Shown here in pieces: positions 51,061 through 60,305 of a stretch of 64,000 bases of DNA; the first letter of the stretch is position 1; each line of letters begins with the position of its first letter. The notes below the pieces were generated by a model. The model did not search any database, was not told the DNA's origin, and saw only the letters and a list, made by a program, of their open reading frames with translations. Source of the DNA: RUG12461 sp045657665 (GTDB taxonomy: Bacteria > Bacillota > Clostridia > Lachnospirales > Lachnospiraceae). The stretch spans positions 217,652 to 281,651 of the forward strand of contig JAZOTN010000020.1 in NCBI GenBank assembly GCA_045657665.1, written 5' to 3'. A program made the position numbers and the translations under genes.

Positions 51061-52601
51061 TAAGACATCCCCTTCGAAACCGCCTTTTCGGCGTCACGCT
51101 GTATATCCGGATCATAGGAAAGGAGCGGCTTTATCTCTTTTCCCTTAATGCGCCTGTCAATATAGTTTTTCGTAATACTTATGATGAGCGGGATCTGTGC
51201 GATCAGCCCGATCAAATTCGGGATCATCATGAGCCCGTTAAAGGTATCCGAAATATCCCAGGCGAGATTGGATTCCATCACGGCACCAAAGATGATGAGC
51301 GCGATAAAAACCAGGCGATAGATCCTCGCCCATGTGACACCAAGCAGATACTCCGTTACCTTTGCACCGTAATAGGACCATCCCATGACCGTCGTAAAGG
51401 CAAACAGCGTAATGACCGCCACTACAAACCATTCCCCGGGCGTTCCGAAGGTCGCTCCGAACGCCTTGGCAACAAGTGTCGCATCATTGACCCCTTCTCT
51501 CATAAGTCCCGTATTCAGGTCGATCGCACCGGAGTTTAAGACCACCAGCGCCGTCATGGTACAGATGACAAAGGTATCGAGGAACACCTCCGCGATCCCC
51601 CACATACCCTGACGTACCGGTTCTCTCACACAGCTGTTGCTGTGTACCATCACAGAGGATCCCAGCCCCGCCTCATTGGAAAAGACTCCTCTCTTGCATC
51701 CGTTCTTGATCGTATTAAACGCAAGCTGAACCGCTGTTCCCGCAGCTCCGCCGCGGATCGCAGCAGGCCCCAGGGCAAATTTGAAGATCGAGGAAAAAGC
51801 AGCCGGGAGATCCTTGATATGGAGCAGGATCAGGATCAGACATCCGATGATGTAGATGAGCGACATAAACGGGATCAGCTTTTCCGAAACAGCAGCAAGC
51901 CTCCTGAAGCCGCCCAGAATGATCACTGCTGCAACCCCCATCAGGATGATGCCGATCATCCAGTCGACCACGGGAACGCCGAGGAAGAGCCCCCCCATCT
52001 CCACTTCAGATAAAAACGTTTCTCCCACGTTGATCGTGATCTTGTTGATCTGTCCCATGTTACCGATCCCGAAGGACGCCAGGATCGTAAATATGCAGAA
52101 CAGGATGCCGAGCACCCTTCCCGGGATCCGGAGGTGCTTCTTCCCGCCGAGTCCGTCCTGAAGATAATACATCGGGCCGCCGGACCAGGCTCCCTCTGAA
52201 TTGCGACGCCGGAAATAAAGACCGAGGACGTTTTCCGCGTATTTAACCATCATTCCGAAAAACGCCGCCACCCACATCCAGAGGACGGCTCCCGGGCCTC
52301 CCACGCAGATCGCCGTCGACACGCCTGCGATATTTCCCGTGCCGATCGTGGCACAGAGCGCCGTACAGAAGGTGCGAAGCTGTGACAGAGCTCCGGAATC
52401 GTTGATGATGCGCCCTTCTTTTTTGTACATGATTCCGAAGGTTTTTTTCCACCAGTGCCGCATGCGCGTGATCTGGAAAAAGCCGGTGATCACGGTGCAT
52501 ACAATCCCCGTCCCGAGCAGCAGCACCAGCCCGAAGGTTCCCCATGCAAATCCGTTGACCTCGTCATTGACCCTGATGACTGTATTCAATACCTGATCCA
52601 T
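51060..52601 (-). CDS. Sodium:alanine/glycine symporter (AGCS family)
   Basis: 513 aa with about 10-11 transmembrane helices. Family signatures are clear: 'GTGNIAGVSTAICVGGPGAVLWMWVAAFFGM' type region near 75-105, 'GGPMYYLQDGLG', 'FSNEAGLGSSVMVHS' and 'GWSYYGAKVTEYLLG'. Members import alanine, glycine or other small amino acids with Na+. The gene sits 4 nt after the kinase-DegV gene, so it is co-transcribed with the signalling genes, which is unusual for a housekeeping transporter and suggests nutrient sensing or uptake linked to this regulon. Confidence 0.95.
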   Translation of the reverse strand: MDQVLNTVIRVNDEVNGFAWGTFGLVLLLGTGIVCTVITGFFQITRMRHWWKKTFGIMYKKEGRIINDSGALSQLRTFCTALCATIGTGNIAGVSTAICVGGPGAVLWMWVAAFFGMMVKYAENVLGLYFRRRNSEGAWSGGPMYYLQDGLGGKKHLRIPGRVLGILFCIFTILASFGIGNMGQINKITINVGETFLSEVEMGGLFLGVPVVDWMIGIILMGVAAVIILGGFRRLAAVSEKLIPFMSLIYIIGCLILILLHIKDLPAAFSSIFKFALGPAAIRGGAAGTAVQLAFNTIKNGCKRGVFSNEAGLGSSVMVHSNSCVREPVRQGMWGIAEVFLDTFVICTMTALVVLNSGAIDLNTGLMREGVNDATLVAKAFGATFGTPGEWFVVAVITLFAFTTVMGWSYYGAKVTEYLLGVTWARIYRLVFIALIIFGAVMESNLAWDISDTFNGLMMIPNLIGLIAQIPLIISITKNYIDRRIKGKEIKPLLSYDPDIQRDAEKAVSKGMS

Positions 52602-52605
52602 ACTT

Positions 52606-55600
52606 TTACTCTTCCCTCAGCGCATCAAGAATCCCGTCATAGTCGAAGTTTTCCACGGCCGTACGTACTGCCCCAAATCTTTCCTTCTCTTCCTCCGGCA
52701 CACGGTATCCCCCGATCTCCTTCATGACCTCTTCCAGCGCATCCAGATCCATTGCCTCCGCCGCTTCTTTGAGTCCGTCGTAAAAGCTCTCCATCAAAAA
52801 CTTATCCGCAACGGGCTTTTCGTCCGTTTCCTCTTCCTTCGGGAAAACCTCCGCAAGGATGTCTTCGTATCTTCCGAAATCCTTCATGAATGCTTCCTGA
52901 TGCTCACTGATATAACCGGTATCTTTTGCTTTTCCCGCATCCTCCAGGCGCTGTGCTTCCCCTGCAAGCTCTATGGCACCGATGAGCTTCGCGGAGCTTT
53001 TCAGCGCATGCACCTTGATCGTATAGTTTTCCCAGTCGCCCTCTTCGTACAGGCGCCTGATTTCATCTGTCTTTACCTTAACGGAATCATAGAAGATCTT
53101 AAGAACCGATCGGAACGCTTCCTCCGATCCGCTGTTCTTTACCGCGGCTTCTCCGTCGATCCCTTCAATCCCTTTGTACCATTTTTTTTCTTCTTCCTTC
53201 GCGGTGGAAATGCTGACCGCTTTTTCCGCAGCCTCATCTATAGGATCCGCCTGGTAGTCCTCCTCATCTTCTGTTTCTTCGTCTTCCGTGTTTTCGAAGA
53301 AAGTCGTCAGATTATAGGACTTATTGCCTTTTACAAAATAGAGGATACCAAAAGACCCCGGTCCGCAGTTTGCGGAAATGGCCGCGGACGCCTGCACAAA
53401 GATCACATTCTCAAAGAACGCGATCCGGCTGATCTCATCCTTGATCCAATTAAGTGTTTCCCAGGGCACATCCGCATACGTGATAAACAGCACCTCCGAG
53501 TCCGGGATGATATCCACCGGGAACGCCCTGCGTATGTATCTCCTGTATGCATGTCCACTGCTGCCCATCCAGGCGCCGCCGGTGCCGGTTTTATCCTCCC
53601 GGATCCGGATGCTCGGATGGAGACTTAATGCCTTTGCAAGCAGGTGGGTTCTCCTGCTGACCCGTCCGTTCCTTGCCATATAATCCGTTTTGTCAATGAT
53701 AAAACTGCAGCGGAGACGCTTTTTTACTTCCTCCAGCTCCGCTATGATATCCTCGGCGGGAACACCCTGCTGAACAAGCCGGCAGCCGATGAGGACAAGG
53801 ATTCCCGTGGCGCTTGAGACACATTCCGAATTGATCACGGTAACGTTGTCAAAGGATTTTGCCGCCTCGGAGGCAATGCTAAATTCATCGCTCATACTGG
53901 TGGAAAGAGAGATATGGATCAGATTGTGGGCCTTCTCCAGAATCTCCGCAAAGAACTCCGTAAACGCCTTTTCATCCGGCGGCGAGGACTCCACCTTCTT
54001 TCCGTCCTCCAGGAAGCGGATCAGTTCGTCCGCCTCCATCTGTTCACTGTCCTTGAATACGTTGTCATCCATATGCACAAGAAACGGAATGAGCGGAAGC
54101 CGAAGTGTATTGACGATACGATCCGGTAGATCGCACATGGATGTGGAGGTAACGATCACCGGCGCTTTTCCTGCAAACCTGTCCGTCGCGTTGATCTCTG
54201 CGCTGAGGCTCCTCAGCCTGCTGTTCTTGATCTGCTTCTCCTGAGAGACATGTTTCATGAGCATCTTCTCCAGTGCATCTCCCGACACCGGTTTTACGAG
54301 ATATCCGTCAAAGCCGGATCTCATATAAAGATCAATATTATCGCTTCCGGCATTTGCGGTCAGGACCACCACCGGTGTATTCCGGTTAAGTCCTCCCGTC
54401 TGGCTCCGGATCCTTTCCATACACTCGATCCCGTCCATTTCAGGCATCAGGTGATCCATCAGGATCACATCATATCGTTGTTCAACCGTCATCTTCAGCG
54501 CTTCTTTTCCGCTTACAGCCTGATCGATCTTCATTTCGGTGCCGGCAAGGAGCTTCGATTCCACCTCAAGGTTCATCTCATTGTCATCCACGATGAGAAC
54601 CACTGCTTCGGGTGCGCGGAAGATACTCTCATAAGCCTTCTTCCTCGTGACGGACTGATTATGGATGTTCAGTTCCCCGATCACGGCAGGATCCGTGATC
54701 GTCTGTCTGACCGTAAAGGTAAAGGTGGATCCCTCGCCGTATACACTGTTCACGGAGATCGTCCCGCCCATCAGCTCCGCCAGTTGCTTTACGATGGAAA
54801 GCCCGAGGCCCGTGCCTTCGATATGCCTGTTCTTTTCCTCGTCCACACGCTTGAACGCGTCAAAAAGATACGGCAGTGCCTCCCTCTTGATCCCCATTCC
54901 GGTATCCGAAATGGCGATACTGAGTTCGGTCGTTGTATCATCAACAGGCTCGCTCTCGAGATGAAGAGAAATCTTTCCTCTTGCCGTGTATTTCACGGCA
55001 TTGTTGAGAAGATTGATCAACACCTGTTTGATCCTGACCTCATCACCGAAAAGCACGGCCGGAACCTGCGGATCAACGCTCACTTCAAACTGAAGTCCCT
55101 TATCGTTTGCCGGTGCCCACATCATATTGATGATCTCGGAAAGCATATCGCCGACCTTGTAATCCACCGGGACGATATCCATGCTTCCGGCCTTGATCTT
55201 GGAAAAGTCCAGAATGTCATTGATCAGCGCAAGCAGCATCTTGCCGGATCCCTGAATGCCGGCGGCATCCCTTGCCACTTCATCCGAAATGCTCTCATCA
55301 CGGAGGATGAGCTCATTAAGGCCTAAGATTGAGTTGATCGGCGTCCGGATCTCATGACTCATGCTGGAAAAGAAACGGTTCTGCGAACGGTTTAATTCCT
55401 CTGCTCTCTTTGCCTCTCTCTTCGCGCGGTTGTTCTCCGAAATGAAGAACCGGTTCTGTGTCCAGGACATGGAAAAGCAGACAAGACCAACCATCATGAG
55501 CGATATGAAGGAATCAATAAAGAACATTCTGCGCGAGTGGGAAGCCACCAGCTCCGGATAGTAATACTGTACCAGAAACAGGAATCCGGACAATACAAAG

Positions 55601-56001
55601 AGCAGGATGAGGATCACGGTCCTCTCGATCCCTTCCAGAATGAGGCCGACATACATAAAGGCAAAAACGAACCAGATCACTCCTCCGCCTTCGATCCCTC
55701 CGCCGAAAAAGAAGAGGCCAGGAAGGATCAGAAACACGAGACCGATGACGATCAGGCGGATACCGATCTTCATCCTGTTTTTATACATGCTGGTAAAGGT
55801 AACGGTCGGCACCAGGATCAGTGTGAGTACAAGCACCAGGATCTCCCCCGGATTTTCCCGGGTAATGATGTCCGCGATCAGGGCGATCAGGACAACCACC
55901 TCCGATACGATCGTCAGCGCTATGAAAAGCCTCTCGACAAGTTCCCTTTCCGGATCCCGGAGCGCTTTTCTCACATCCTTGATAAAACGCTTTAGCCTCA
56001 T
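52606..56001 (-). CDS. Hybrid histidine kinase with embedded DegV domain and C-terminal HPt
   Basis: 1131 aa. Transmembrane helices in residues 25-180; HisKA with His216 (SSMSHEIRTPINSIL); HATPase; receiver with Asp516 (ILMDHLMPEMDG). Residues about 612-890 are a complete DegV-type fatty-acid-binding domain: 'VIVTSTSMCDLP' start, 'ISLSTSMSDEFSIA', 'VTVINSECVSSATG', 'DYMARNGRVSRRTHLLAKAL' and 'GPGSFGILYF'. An acidic linker leads to an HPt with His998 (YTIKVHALKSSAKLIGA). DegV proteins normally stand alone and present acyl chains to FakA. The fusion implies that the relay senses a fatty acid or lipid. Overlaps the upstream kinase by 4 nt. Confidence 0.92.
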   Translation of the reverse strand: MRLKRFIKDVRKALRDPERELVERLFIALTIVSEVVVLIALIADIITRENPGEILVLVLTLILVPTVTFTSMYKNRMKIGIRLIVIGLVFLILPGLFFFGGGIEGGGVIWFVFAFMYVGLILEGIERTVILILLFVLSGFLFLVQYYYPELVASHSRRMFFIDSFISLMMVGLVCFSMSWTQNRFFISENNRAKREAKRAEELNRSQNRFFSSMSHEIRTPINSILGLNELILRDESISDEVARDAAGIQGSGKMLLALINDILDFSKIKAGSMDIVPVDYKVGDMLSEIINMMWAPANDKGLQFEVSVDPQVPAVLFGDEVRIKQVLINLLNNAVKYTARGKISLHLESEPVDDTTTELSIAISDTGMGIKREALPYLFDAFKRVDEEKNRHIEGTGLGLSIVKQLAELMGGTISVNSVYGEGSTFTFTVRQTITDPAVIGELNIHNQSVTRKKAYESIFRAPEAVVLIVDDNEMNLEVESKLLAGTEMKIDQAVSGKEALKMTVEQRYDVILMDHLMPEMDGIECMERIRSQTGGLNRNTPVVVLTANAGSDNIDLYMRSGFDGYLVKPVSGDALEKMLMKHVSQEKQIKNSRLRSLSAEINATDRFAGKAPVIVTSTSMCDLPDRIVNTLRLPLIPFLVHMDDNVFKDSEQMEADELIRFLEDGKKVESSPPDEKAFTEFFAEILEKAHNLIHISLSTSMSDEFSIASEAAKSFDNVTVINSECVSSATGILVLIGCRLVQQGVPAEDIIAELEEVKKRLRCSFIIDKTDYMARNGRVSRRTHLLAKALSLHPSIRIREDKTGTGGAWMGSSGHAYRRYIRRAFPVDIIPDSEVLFITYADVPWETLNWIKDEISRIAFFENVIFVQASAAISANCGPGSFGILYFVKGNKSYNLTTFFENTEDEETEDEEDYQADPIDEAAEKAVSISTAKEEEKKWYKGIEGIDGEAAVKNSGSEEAFRSVLKIFYDSVKVKTDEIRRLYEEGDWENYTIKVHALKSSAKLIGAIELAGEAQRLEDAGKAKDTGYISEHQEAFMKDFGRYEDILAEVFPKEEETDEKPVADKFLMESFYDGLKEAAEAMDLDALEEVMKEIGGYRVPEEEKERFGAVRTAVENFDYDGILDALREE

Positions 56002-58058
56002 GCGATGTCCCCTCCCTTCCAGTTTCTCTTTTCGGGAAGCACGCGCAGCATGACCCTCTCAAATTCCGCCATGTCGATCGGTTTTGCGATAAAGCCGTCA
56101 AAACCTTCTTTCATAAACATTTCTTTTGCCCCTGAAACAGCATTGGCAGTCAGCGCGATCACGATCACATCCTTATTAATCTCTGACGCGGCCTTTTTGA
56201 TCTCTTTCATCGCCTCAACACCATCCATCCCTGGCATCATATGATCCATGAACACGACATCGTATCCGTTCCTCCGGTAATTGCGGATTGCCTCGCTTCC
56301 GCTTCCCGCCGTATCCACCTCCATTTTGTATTCACGGAACAACCCCGATGCCACCACGAGGTTCATCGGTTCATCATCTACCACCAGCGCATTCAATCCG
56401 TCAAATTCAGGTTTTGCCGCCTGGTCATCATCCACACTGTCCATCGCCTCCCGACCCTCATTCAGGATCCGGATCACGGGATATGCGTAAAGGGGCTTCG
56501 GCATTACCACGACGCGGCTTCCTTCGCTCGGCTTGAAGCCTGCTTCCGCCGAAACGACGGGCACAACATCCCCTTTGCTCAGCTCATCAAAATACGTGGG
56601 ATTCTCCTCGTACTCCTCCTGACCCATGAAAACATACCGGACATCCAGATTCCCGCGAAGGCGTTCTACCTCCTTCACGGTCTCGGCCGGATAAAGAGGC
56701 ACCCCGATACCGGATGCAAGGTTCGCTGCCATGGTGCGGTAAAACTCACGCACCCTGGGTACACGGTATTTATCCGGTCTGACGTGGAAAAGGAAGTCCC
56801 CCTGATAGGAATTCGCTATCATCAGGCACTGCTGCGGATCGATCACCTTCTGCGGAATGGTGATGCGAACCATCGTCCCGGTTCTCTTTTGACTTTCGAT
56901 CTTGACGCACCCGCCCATGCTGTGTACGAAGCCGTATACGATGGGAAGCCCGAGGCCGATACCGCCCGTACTCCGGTTCCGGCTTTTATCTACCTGGTAC
57001 AGCCCGTCCGACACGACGCGGATCGTTTTCCAATCCATACCGATACCGGTGTCCGTAACCTCTATGATGAGATTGACCTCGTTCCCGGCCGGTTCCGCAT
57101 AGAGCTTGACATAGATACCGCCCTTCTTTGTGAACTTCACGGCATTCTCCGTCAGAAGCCGGAAGATCTTGTGGAGCTTCCTGATATCTCCCCGCATCTT
57201 CGCCGGAGCTTCGGGATCCAGATCCACCACCAGCTCCAGATCCTTTTTGATATCCATATACCGGAAAACCGTTACCACATCATGGATCAGGGAGGTCGTC
57301 ATGTAATCGTCCTCCTCGATCAGAACCTTTTTTCTTCTGCATTCGATATAGTCCTGAATATCCTCGATCTGGTTCGCAAGGGTCAGACCCGCTCTTTTGA
57401 CGGATTCCACTTCATTCCCCGGATCTTTCCGAAGAAGGATATCCGACATTCCGTTGACAACATTGACCGGGGTCCTCAGCTCATGGGAAATATTGGAAAG
57501 AAAGTCTTCCATATCCGCATCATAGGATTCGATGCGCTCATCTTTCTCCTTATCTGACTTTTCCAGTTCCTTCCTGCTTTCGATCACACGGATACAGACA
57601 AAATATACCAGAACCACTGCAATCGCATGAAGCATGATGACAGAAACCGTAAGCTTATCATAGCTGACCGGTTCTCCTCCCGGGAGGATCAAAAGGTGTA
57701 TGAAAAGCAGCAGGAAATACTCTCCGAGAAACACATGCATCATAACGGGATGACTCAGCAGAGAAAAAACGCACATGGCAAGTGCAACGGTAACTGCCGT
57801 ATCCGTAAAGCTCGTCTTATGAACCCCGTGGTAGAACAGCATCATCACTACGAATACAAAATAATAAACCTTTCGGATGCGATAGTCCGGCCTTTCCGAA
57901 AGGTGCAGCGCCCATAGGGAGACGATCCCGGGAATGCTGATGATCGGCACCCAAAATTCCCATCTCATGACAAAGTTCTCGATCATCAATCCGATCAATC
58001 CCAGAGAGATGATGAAAACGATGAATTTTTCGTCACGTTTGGCTTTTTCACTAACCAT
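55998..58058 (-). CDS. Hybrid histidine kinase (TM sensor, HisKA, HATPase, REC)
   Basis: 686 aa. Six transmembrane helices in residues 12-165 with very short loops; coiled linker; HisKA with His192 (SNISHELRTPVNVVNGM); HATPase ('TENAVKFTKKGGIYV', 'VTDTGIGMDWKTI', 'GGIGLGLPIVYGFV'); a degenerate middle receiver-like stretch; C-terminal receiver with Asp605 (VVFMDHMMPGMDGVE). It has no HPt, so the HPt of the next protein (4-nt overlap) could serve both. Together they form one relay module with the receiver protein at 58106. Confidence 0.93.
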   Translation of the reverse strand: MVSEKAKRDEKFIVFIISLGLIGLMIENFVMRWEFWVPIISIPGIVSLWALHLSERPDYRIRKVYYFVFVVMMLFYHGVHKTSFTDTAVTVALAMCVFSLLSHPVMMHVFLGEYFLLLFIHLLILPGGEPVSYDKLTVSVIMLHAIAVVLVYFVCIRVIESRKELEKSDKEKDERIESYDADMEDFLSNISHELRTPVNVVNGMSDILLRKDPGNEVESVKRAGLTLANQIEDIQDYIECRRKKVLIEEDDYMTTSLIHDVVTVFRYMDIKKDLELVVDLDPEAPAKMRGDIRKLHKIFRLLTENAVKFTKKGGIYVKLYAEPAGNEVNLIIEVTDTGIGMDWKTIRVVSDGLYQVDKSRNRSTGGIGLGLPIVYGFVHSMGGCVKIESQKRTGTMVRITIPQKVIDPQQCLMIANSYQGDFLFHVRPDKYRVPRVREFYRTMAANLASGIGVPLYPAETVKEVERLRGNLDVRYVFMGQEEYEENPTYFDELSKGDVVPVVSAEAGFKPSEGSRVVVMPKPLYAYPVIRILNEGREAMDSVDDDQAAKPEFDGLNALVVDDEPMNLVVASGLFREYKMEVDTAGSGSEAIRNYRRNGYDVVFMDHMMPGMDGVEAMKEIKKAASEINKDVIVIALTANAVSGAKEMFMKEGFDGFIAKPIDMAEFERVMLRVLPEKRNWKGGDIA

Positions 58059-58105
58059 AAATTTTCCTCTAAACGTTACTCCGTGTCACCAAAAGACTGC
58101 TTTCA

Positions 58106-58888
58106 TCAGTCATTCTTCTGCTTCCTGAAAAAATCCTTCAGGTAACGGAGAAGATCCATGAAGCTCGTGGATTTTAAGATATATCCACTTGGCTTTAACG
58201 AAAGGACACGGTTCACCTGCTCCTTTGAATTGACCCCCGTTAGGAACACCACGGGGATCGAAGCAAGCGTCTCTTCCGCGCGCATCATCTCCAGCACCAT
58301 CGGGCCGTCCGTAACCGGCATCTCATAATCAAGAAGAACCAGATCGACCGGATGCTTTGCGAGAAATGTGATCGCCTGCATGCCGTTCGTGACCACACTG
58401 ACTTTATAATAATCCTTCAGCCATTCCCGTATCATCTTGCCGAATGCCGGATCATCATCCACGATAAGGATGTTTTTCTTCTCTCCGCTTTCTTCCGGAT
58501 TTGAGAACGCCGACCTGACCTCCCTTTCCAGAAGCTCCATATCCACCGGCCTGTTCAGCCATACCTGATCTTTCAGAACAGGAAAAGCCTCCAGAATATT
58601 GTCCTTCTGCTCTTTTTCCCCTACAACAATCGTCTGCTTCAGATTCTCTTCGATCTGGCTGCAGATTGCGATCGTCTGTGTTTTAAGGGTCGTGCTGGTG
58701 ATGCAGTCGGAGGACAGATACATCAGTACCAGTTCCGTATCCTTGATCTCCTCTTTTATATTCGGAGCGTTTTCCGGTTCTACGGTGACCGCACACTCCA
58801 GTTCTTCCAGCTTTTTTGCGATTCCTCTTGTGATAATGCTTTCCTGGGCCCGGATGATCAGTACTTTTTTACTCCATAAATCTTCCAT
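58106..58888 (-). CDS. Double-receiver protein (pseudo-receiver plus REC), no output domain
   Basis: 260 aa. Residues 1-125 have a receiver-like alternation of strands and helices (KKVLIIRAQESIITRGIAKKL) but no phosphoacceptor Asp at the expected place (VLMYLSSD). Residues 138-258 form a normal receiver: 'ILIVDDDPAF', Asp187 in 'LVLLDYEMPVTDG', Thr in 'VFLTG' and Lys in 'GYILKSTSF'. It has no DNA-binding or enzyme domain, so it acts by protein contact or as a phosphate sink in the relay of the two following kinases. It heads the operon behind a tandem operator. Confidence 0.88.
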   Translation of the reverse strand: MEDLWSKKVLIIRAQESIITRGIAKKLEELECAVTVEPENAPNIKEEIKDTELVLMYLSSDCITSTTLKTQTIAICSQIEENLKQTIVVGEKEQKDNILEAFPVLKDQVWLNRPVDMELLEREVRSAFSNPEESGEKKNILIVDDDPAFGKMIREWLKDYYKVSVVTNGMQAITFLAKHPVDLVLLDYEMPVTDGPMVLEMMRAEETLASIPVVFLTGVNSKEQVNRVLSLKPSGYILKSTSFMDLLRYLKDFFRKQKND

Positions 58889-58917
58889 AAAGATCTCCTC
58901 TCAAAAAAATCCCAGAT

Positions 58918-58966
58918 TTTATACTACCATAAAAATCCGGAGATGTCGTGTGTCATTGATGTGTCA
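58918..58966 (-). promoter_or_regulatory. Tandem operator and promoter region of the two-component operon
   Basis: Heptamers TGTGTCA at 58949-58955 and 58960-58966 with spacer TTGA. Downstream on the minus strand lie TATGGT (17 bp away) and TATAAA (25 bp away) as possible -10 elements; neither copies the TGCTATAAT geometry of 8614 and 29842. The ATG at 58888 follows about 30-40 nt later. The operon therefore probably belongs to the same regulon, possibly as feedback. Confidence 0.55.
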
Positions 58967-59024
58967 CTTGTCGGACGGCTTATATCAGAGGTCATACGCT
59001 GTTATTATGGCATGGCCTTACTAA

Positions 59025-60305
59025 TCATCCGGGATTGTTTTTGGGTAGGCGGATCGTGACGACAGTTCCGCCGAGGGGACGCGGCGTGATGGAAAGAGTT
59101 CCGTCGCACATCAGATCAAGGCGTCCGCGGATGTTCTCCAGTGCCTCATGCGGGCTGTTTCCTTCCGTGTCGCTGAAGCCGACGCCGTTGTCCTCCACGG
59201 TCAGTTCCACCGCATCCGGAAGCTCTGCGGTACGGATCATGATCGTGACAGGCGCCAAATCCGGATCCACGCCGTGCTTTACCGCGTTTTCCACGATGGG
59301 CTGCAGCGTCAGCGGCGGAAGACGGAACATCGTCACGGGCGTCTCGTATTTCACAAAAAGCTTTCCCTCAAAACGCACCTGCTCCACCGCAAGATATGCC
59401 TTCGTGTGCTCAAGTTCCTCGGAAAAAAGGATCGGTTCGCTTGTGGTAACAGCCGTATAGTTTTTCCGCAGGTAATTGGTGAAATCCGAGATAACCCGCT
59501 GTGCCTTGACAGAATCCTGCTGTACCAGGTAATAGATACTGGTCATGGTGTTATAGATAAAGTGGGGACGCATCTGCAACGCGAAGATGCTGAGCTGTTG
59601 CTGCGAGTATTCCGTCTGCTGTTTTACATACTTATCGGTCTGTTCATTCAGGATGAAAACAAACAGAAACAGCGATGCCACCGCGGTTCCCATCACGATC
59701 ATGTAAATACCGTAAAAAAGCATCTGGATCACCATGCAGCAAAGCGGGATCAGGATAAAAAGAAGAAATCCTTTGAACTGCTGCGGCGCGAGTTTTTTTC
59801 TCCTGATAAGGAGTCCTGCGAAGTTGAGCAGCATCAGTACCACCGGAGGGATCAGAAGAATCGGATATAAGGGGCCGCGGTGATAGACATTATCCTCCGT
59901 GTAATAATAGATCTCGGTTGAAAACTGCGCATAGACAAGAAGCACGGCATAGACAATCCAGAGCACAAAGGATGCGGTAAGAAGCTTATTTCTTTTCCGG
60001 TTTTCACCCGCGCAGTAGATGAAGTACAGGGAAAGCATCGGCATCAGCATGGAAGAAAGAAGTGACTCCAGGAAAAGTGTCACCTTTGCGAGAAGCCAGA
60101 AATCTTTTCCCAGGATCAGACTCGAAATCTGCGAAATGAAATCACTTGCGATGTAACCGGTAACGATCAGAAAGAACACGATGAAAAACCTTCGTACCCT
60201 TCCCTCCATATAACGACTGAAGACCGCCAGCAGGAGGCTCATCAGAGCAATGGCAAGTCCTGCGACGGCACCGGAAAAATTCACATAATCGATCCACCAG
60301 GTCAT
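59025..60305 (-). CDS. LytS-like sensor histidine kinase
   Basis: 426 aa. Seven transmembrane helices in residues 10-220, then a His_kinase-type domain with 'LQMRPHFIYNTMTSIYYL' (His248) and a HATPase with 'PIVENAVKHGVDPDL' and 'LTVEDNGVGF'. This is the LytS/YpdA class that normally pairs with LytTR regulators. Its stop is 136 nt before the next operon. It overlaps the regulator gene at 60302 by 4 nt, so the XRE-receiver protein is its natural partner although that lacks a LytTR domain. Confidence 0.92.
   Translation of the reverse strand: MTWWIDYVNFSGAVAGLAIALMSLLLAVFSRYMEGRVRRFFIVFFLIVTGYIASDFISQISSLILGKDFWLLAKVTLFLESLLSSMLMPMLSLYFIYCAGENRKRNKLLTASFVLWIVYAVLLVYAQFSTEIYYYTEDNVYHRGPLYPILLIPPVVLMLLNFAGLLIRRKKLAPQQFKGFLLFILIPLCCMVIQMLFYGIYMIVMGTAVASLFLFVFILNEQTDKYVKQQTEYSQQQLSIFALQMRPHFIYNTMTSIYYLVQQDSVKAQRVISDFTNYLRKNYTAVTTSEPILFSEELEHTKAYLAVEQVRFEGKLFVKYETPVTMFRLPPLTLQPIVENAVKHGVDPDLAPVTIMIRTAELPDAVELTVEDNGVGFSDTEGNSPHEALENIRGRLDLMCDGTLSITPRPLGGTVVTIRLPKNNPG

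Noticed and set aside
51060..52601. Symporter as an unrelated insertion in the signalling operon
   Set aside because: It is 4 nt from the kinase-DegV gene with similar composition, so co-transcription is more likely than a chance insertion.
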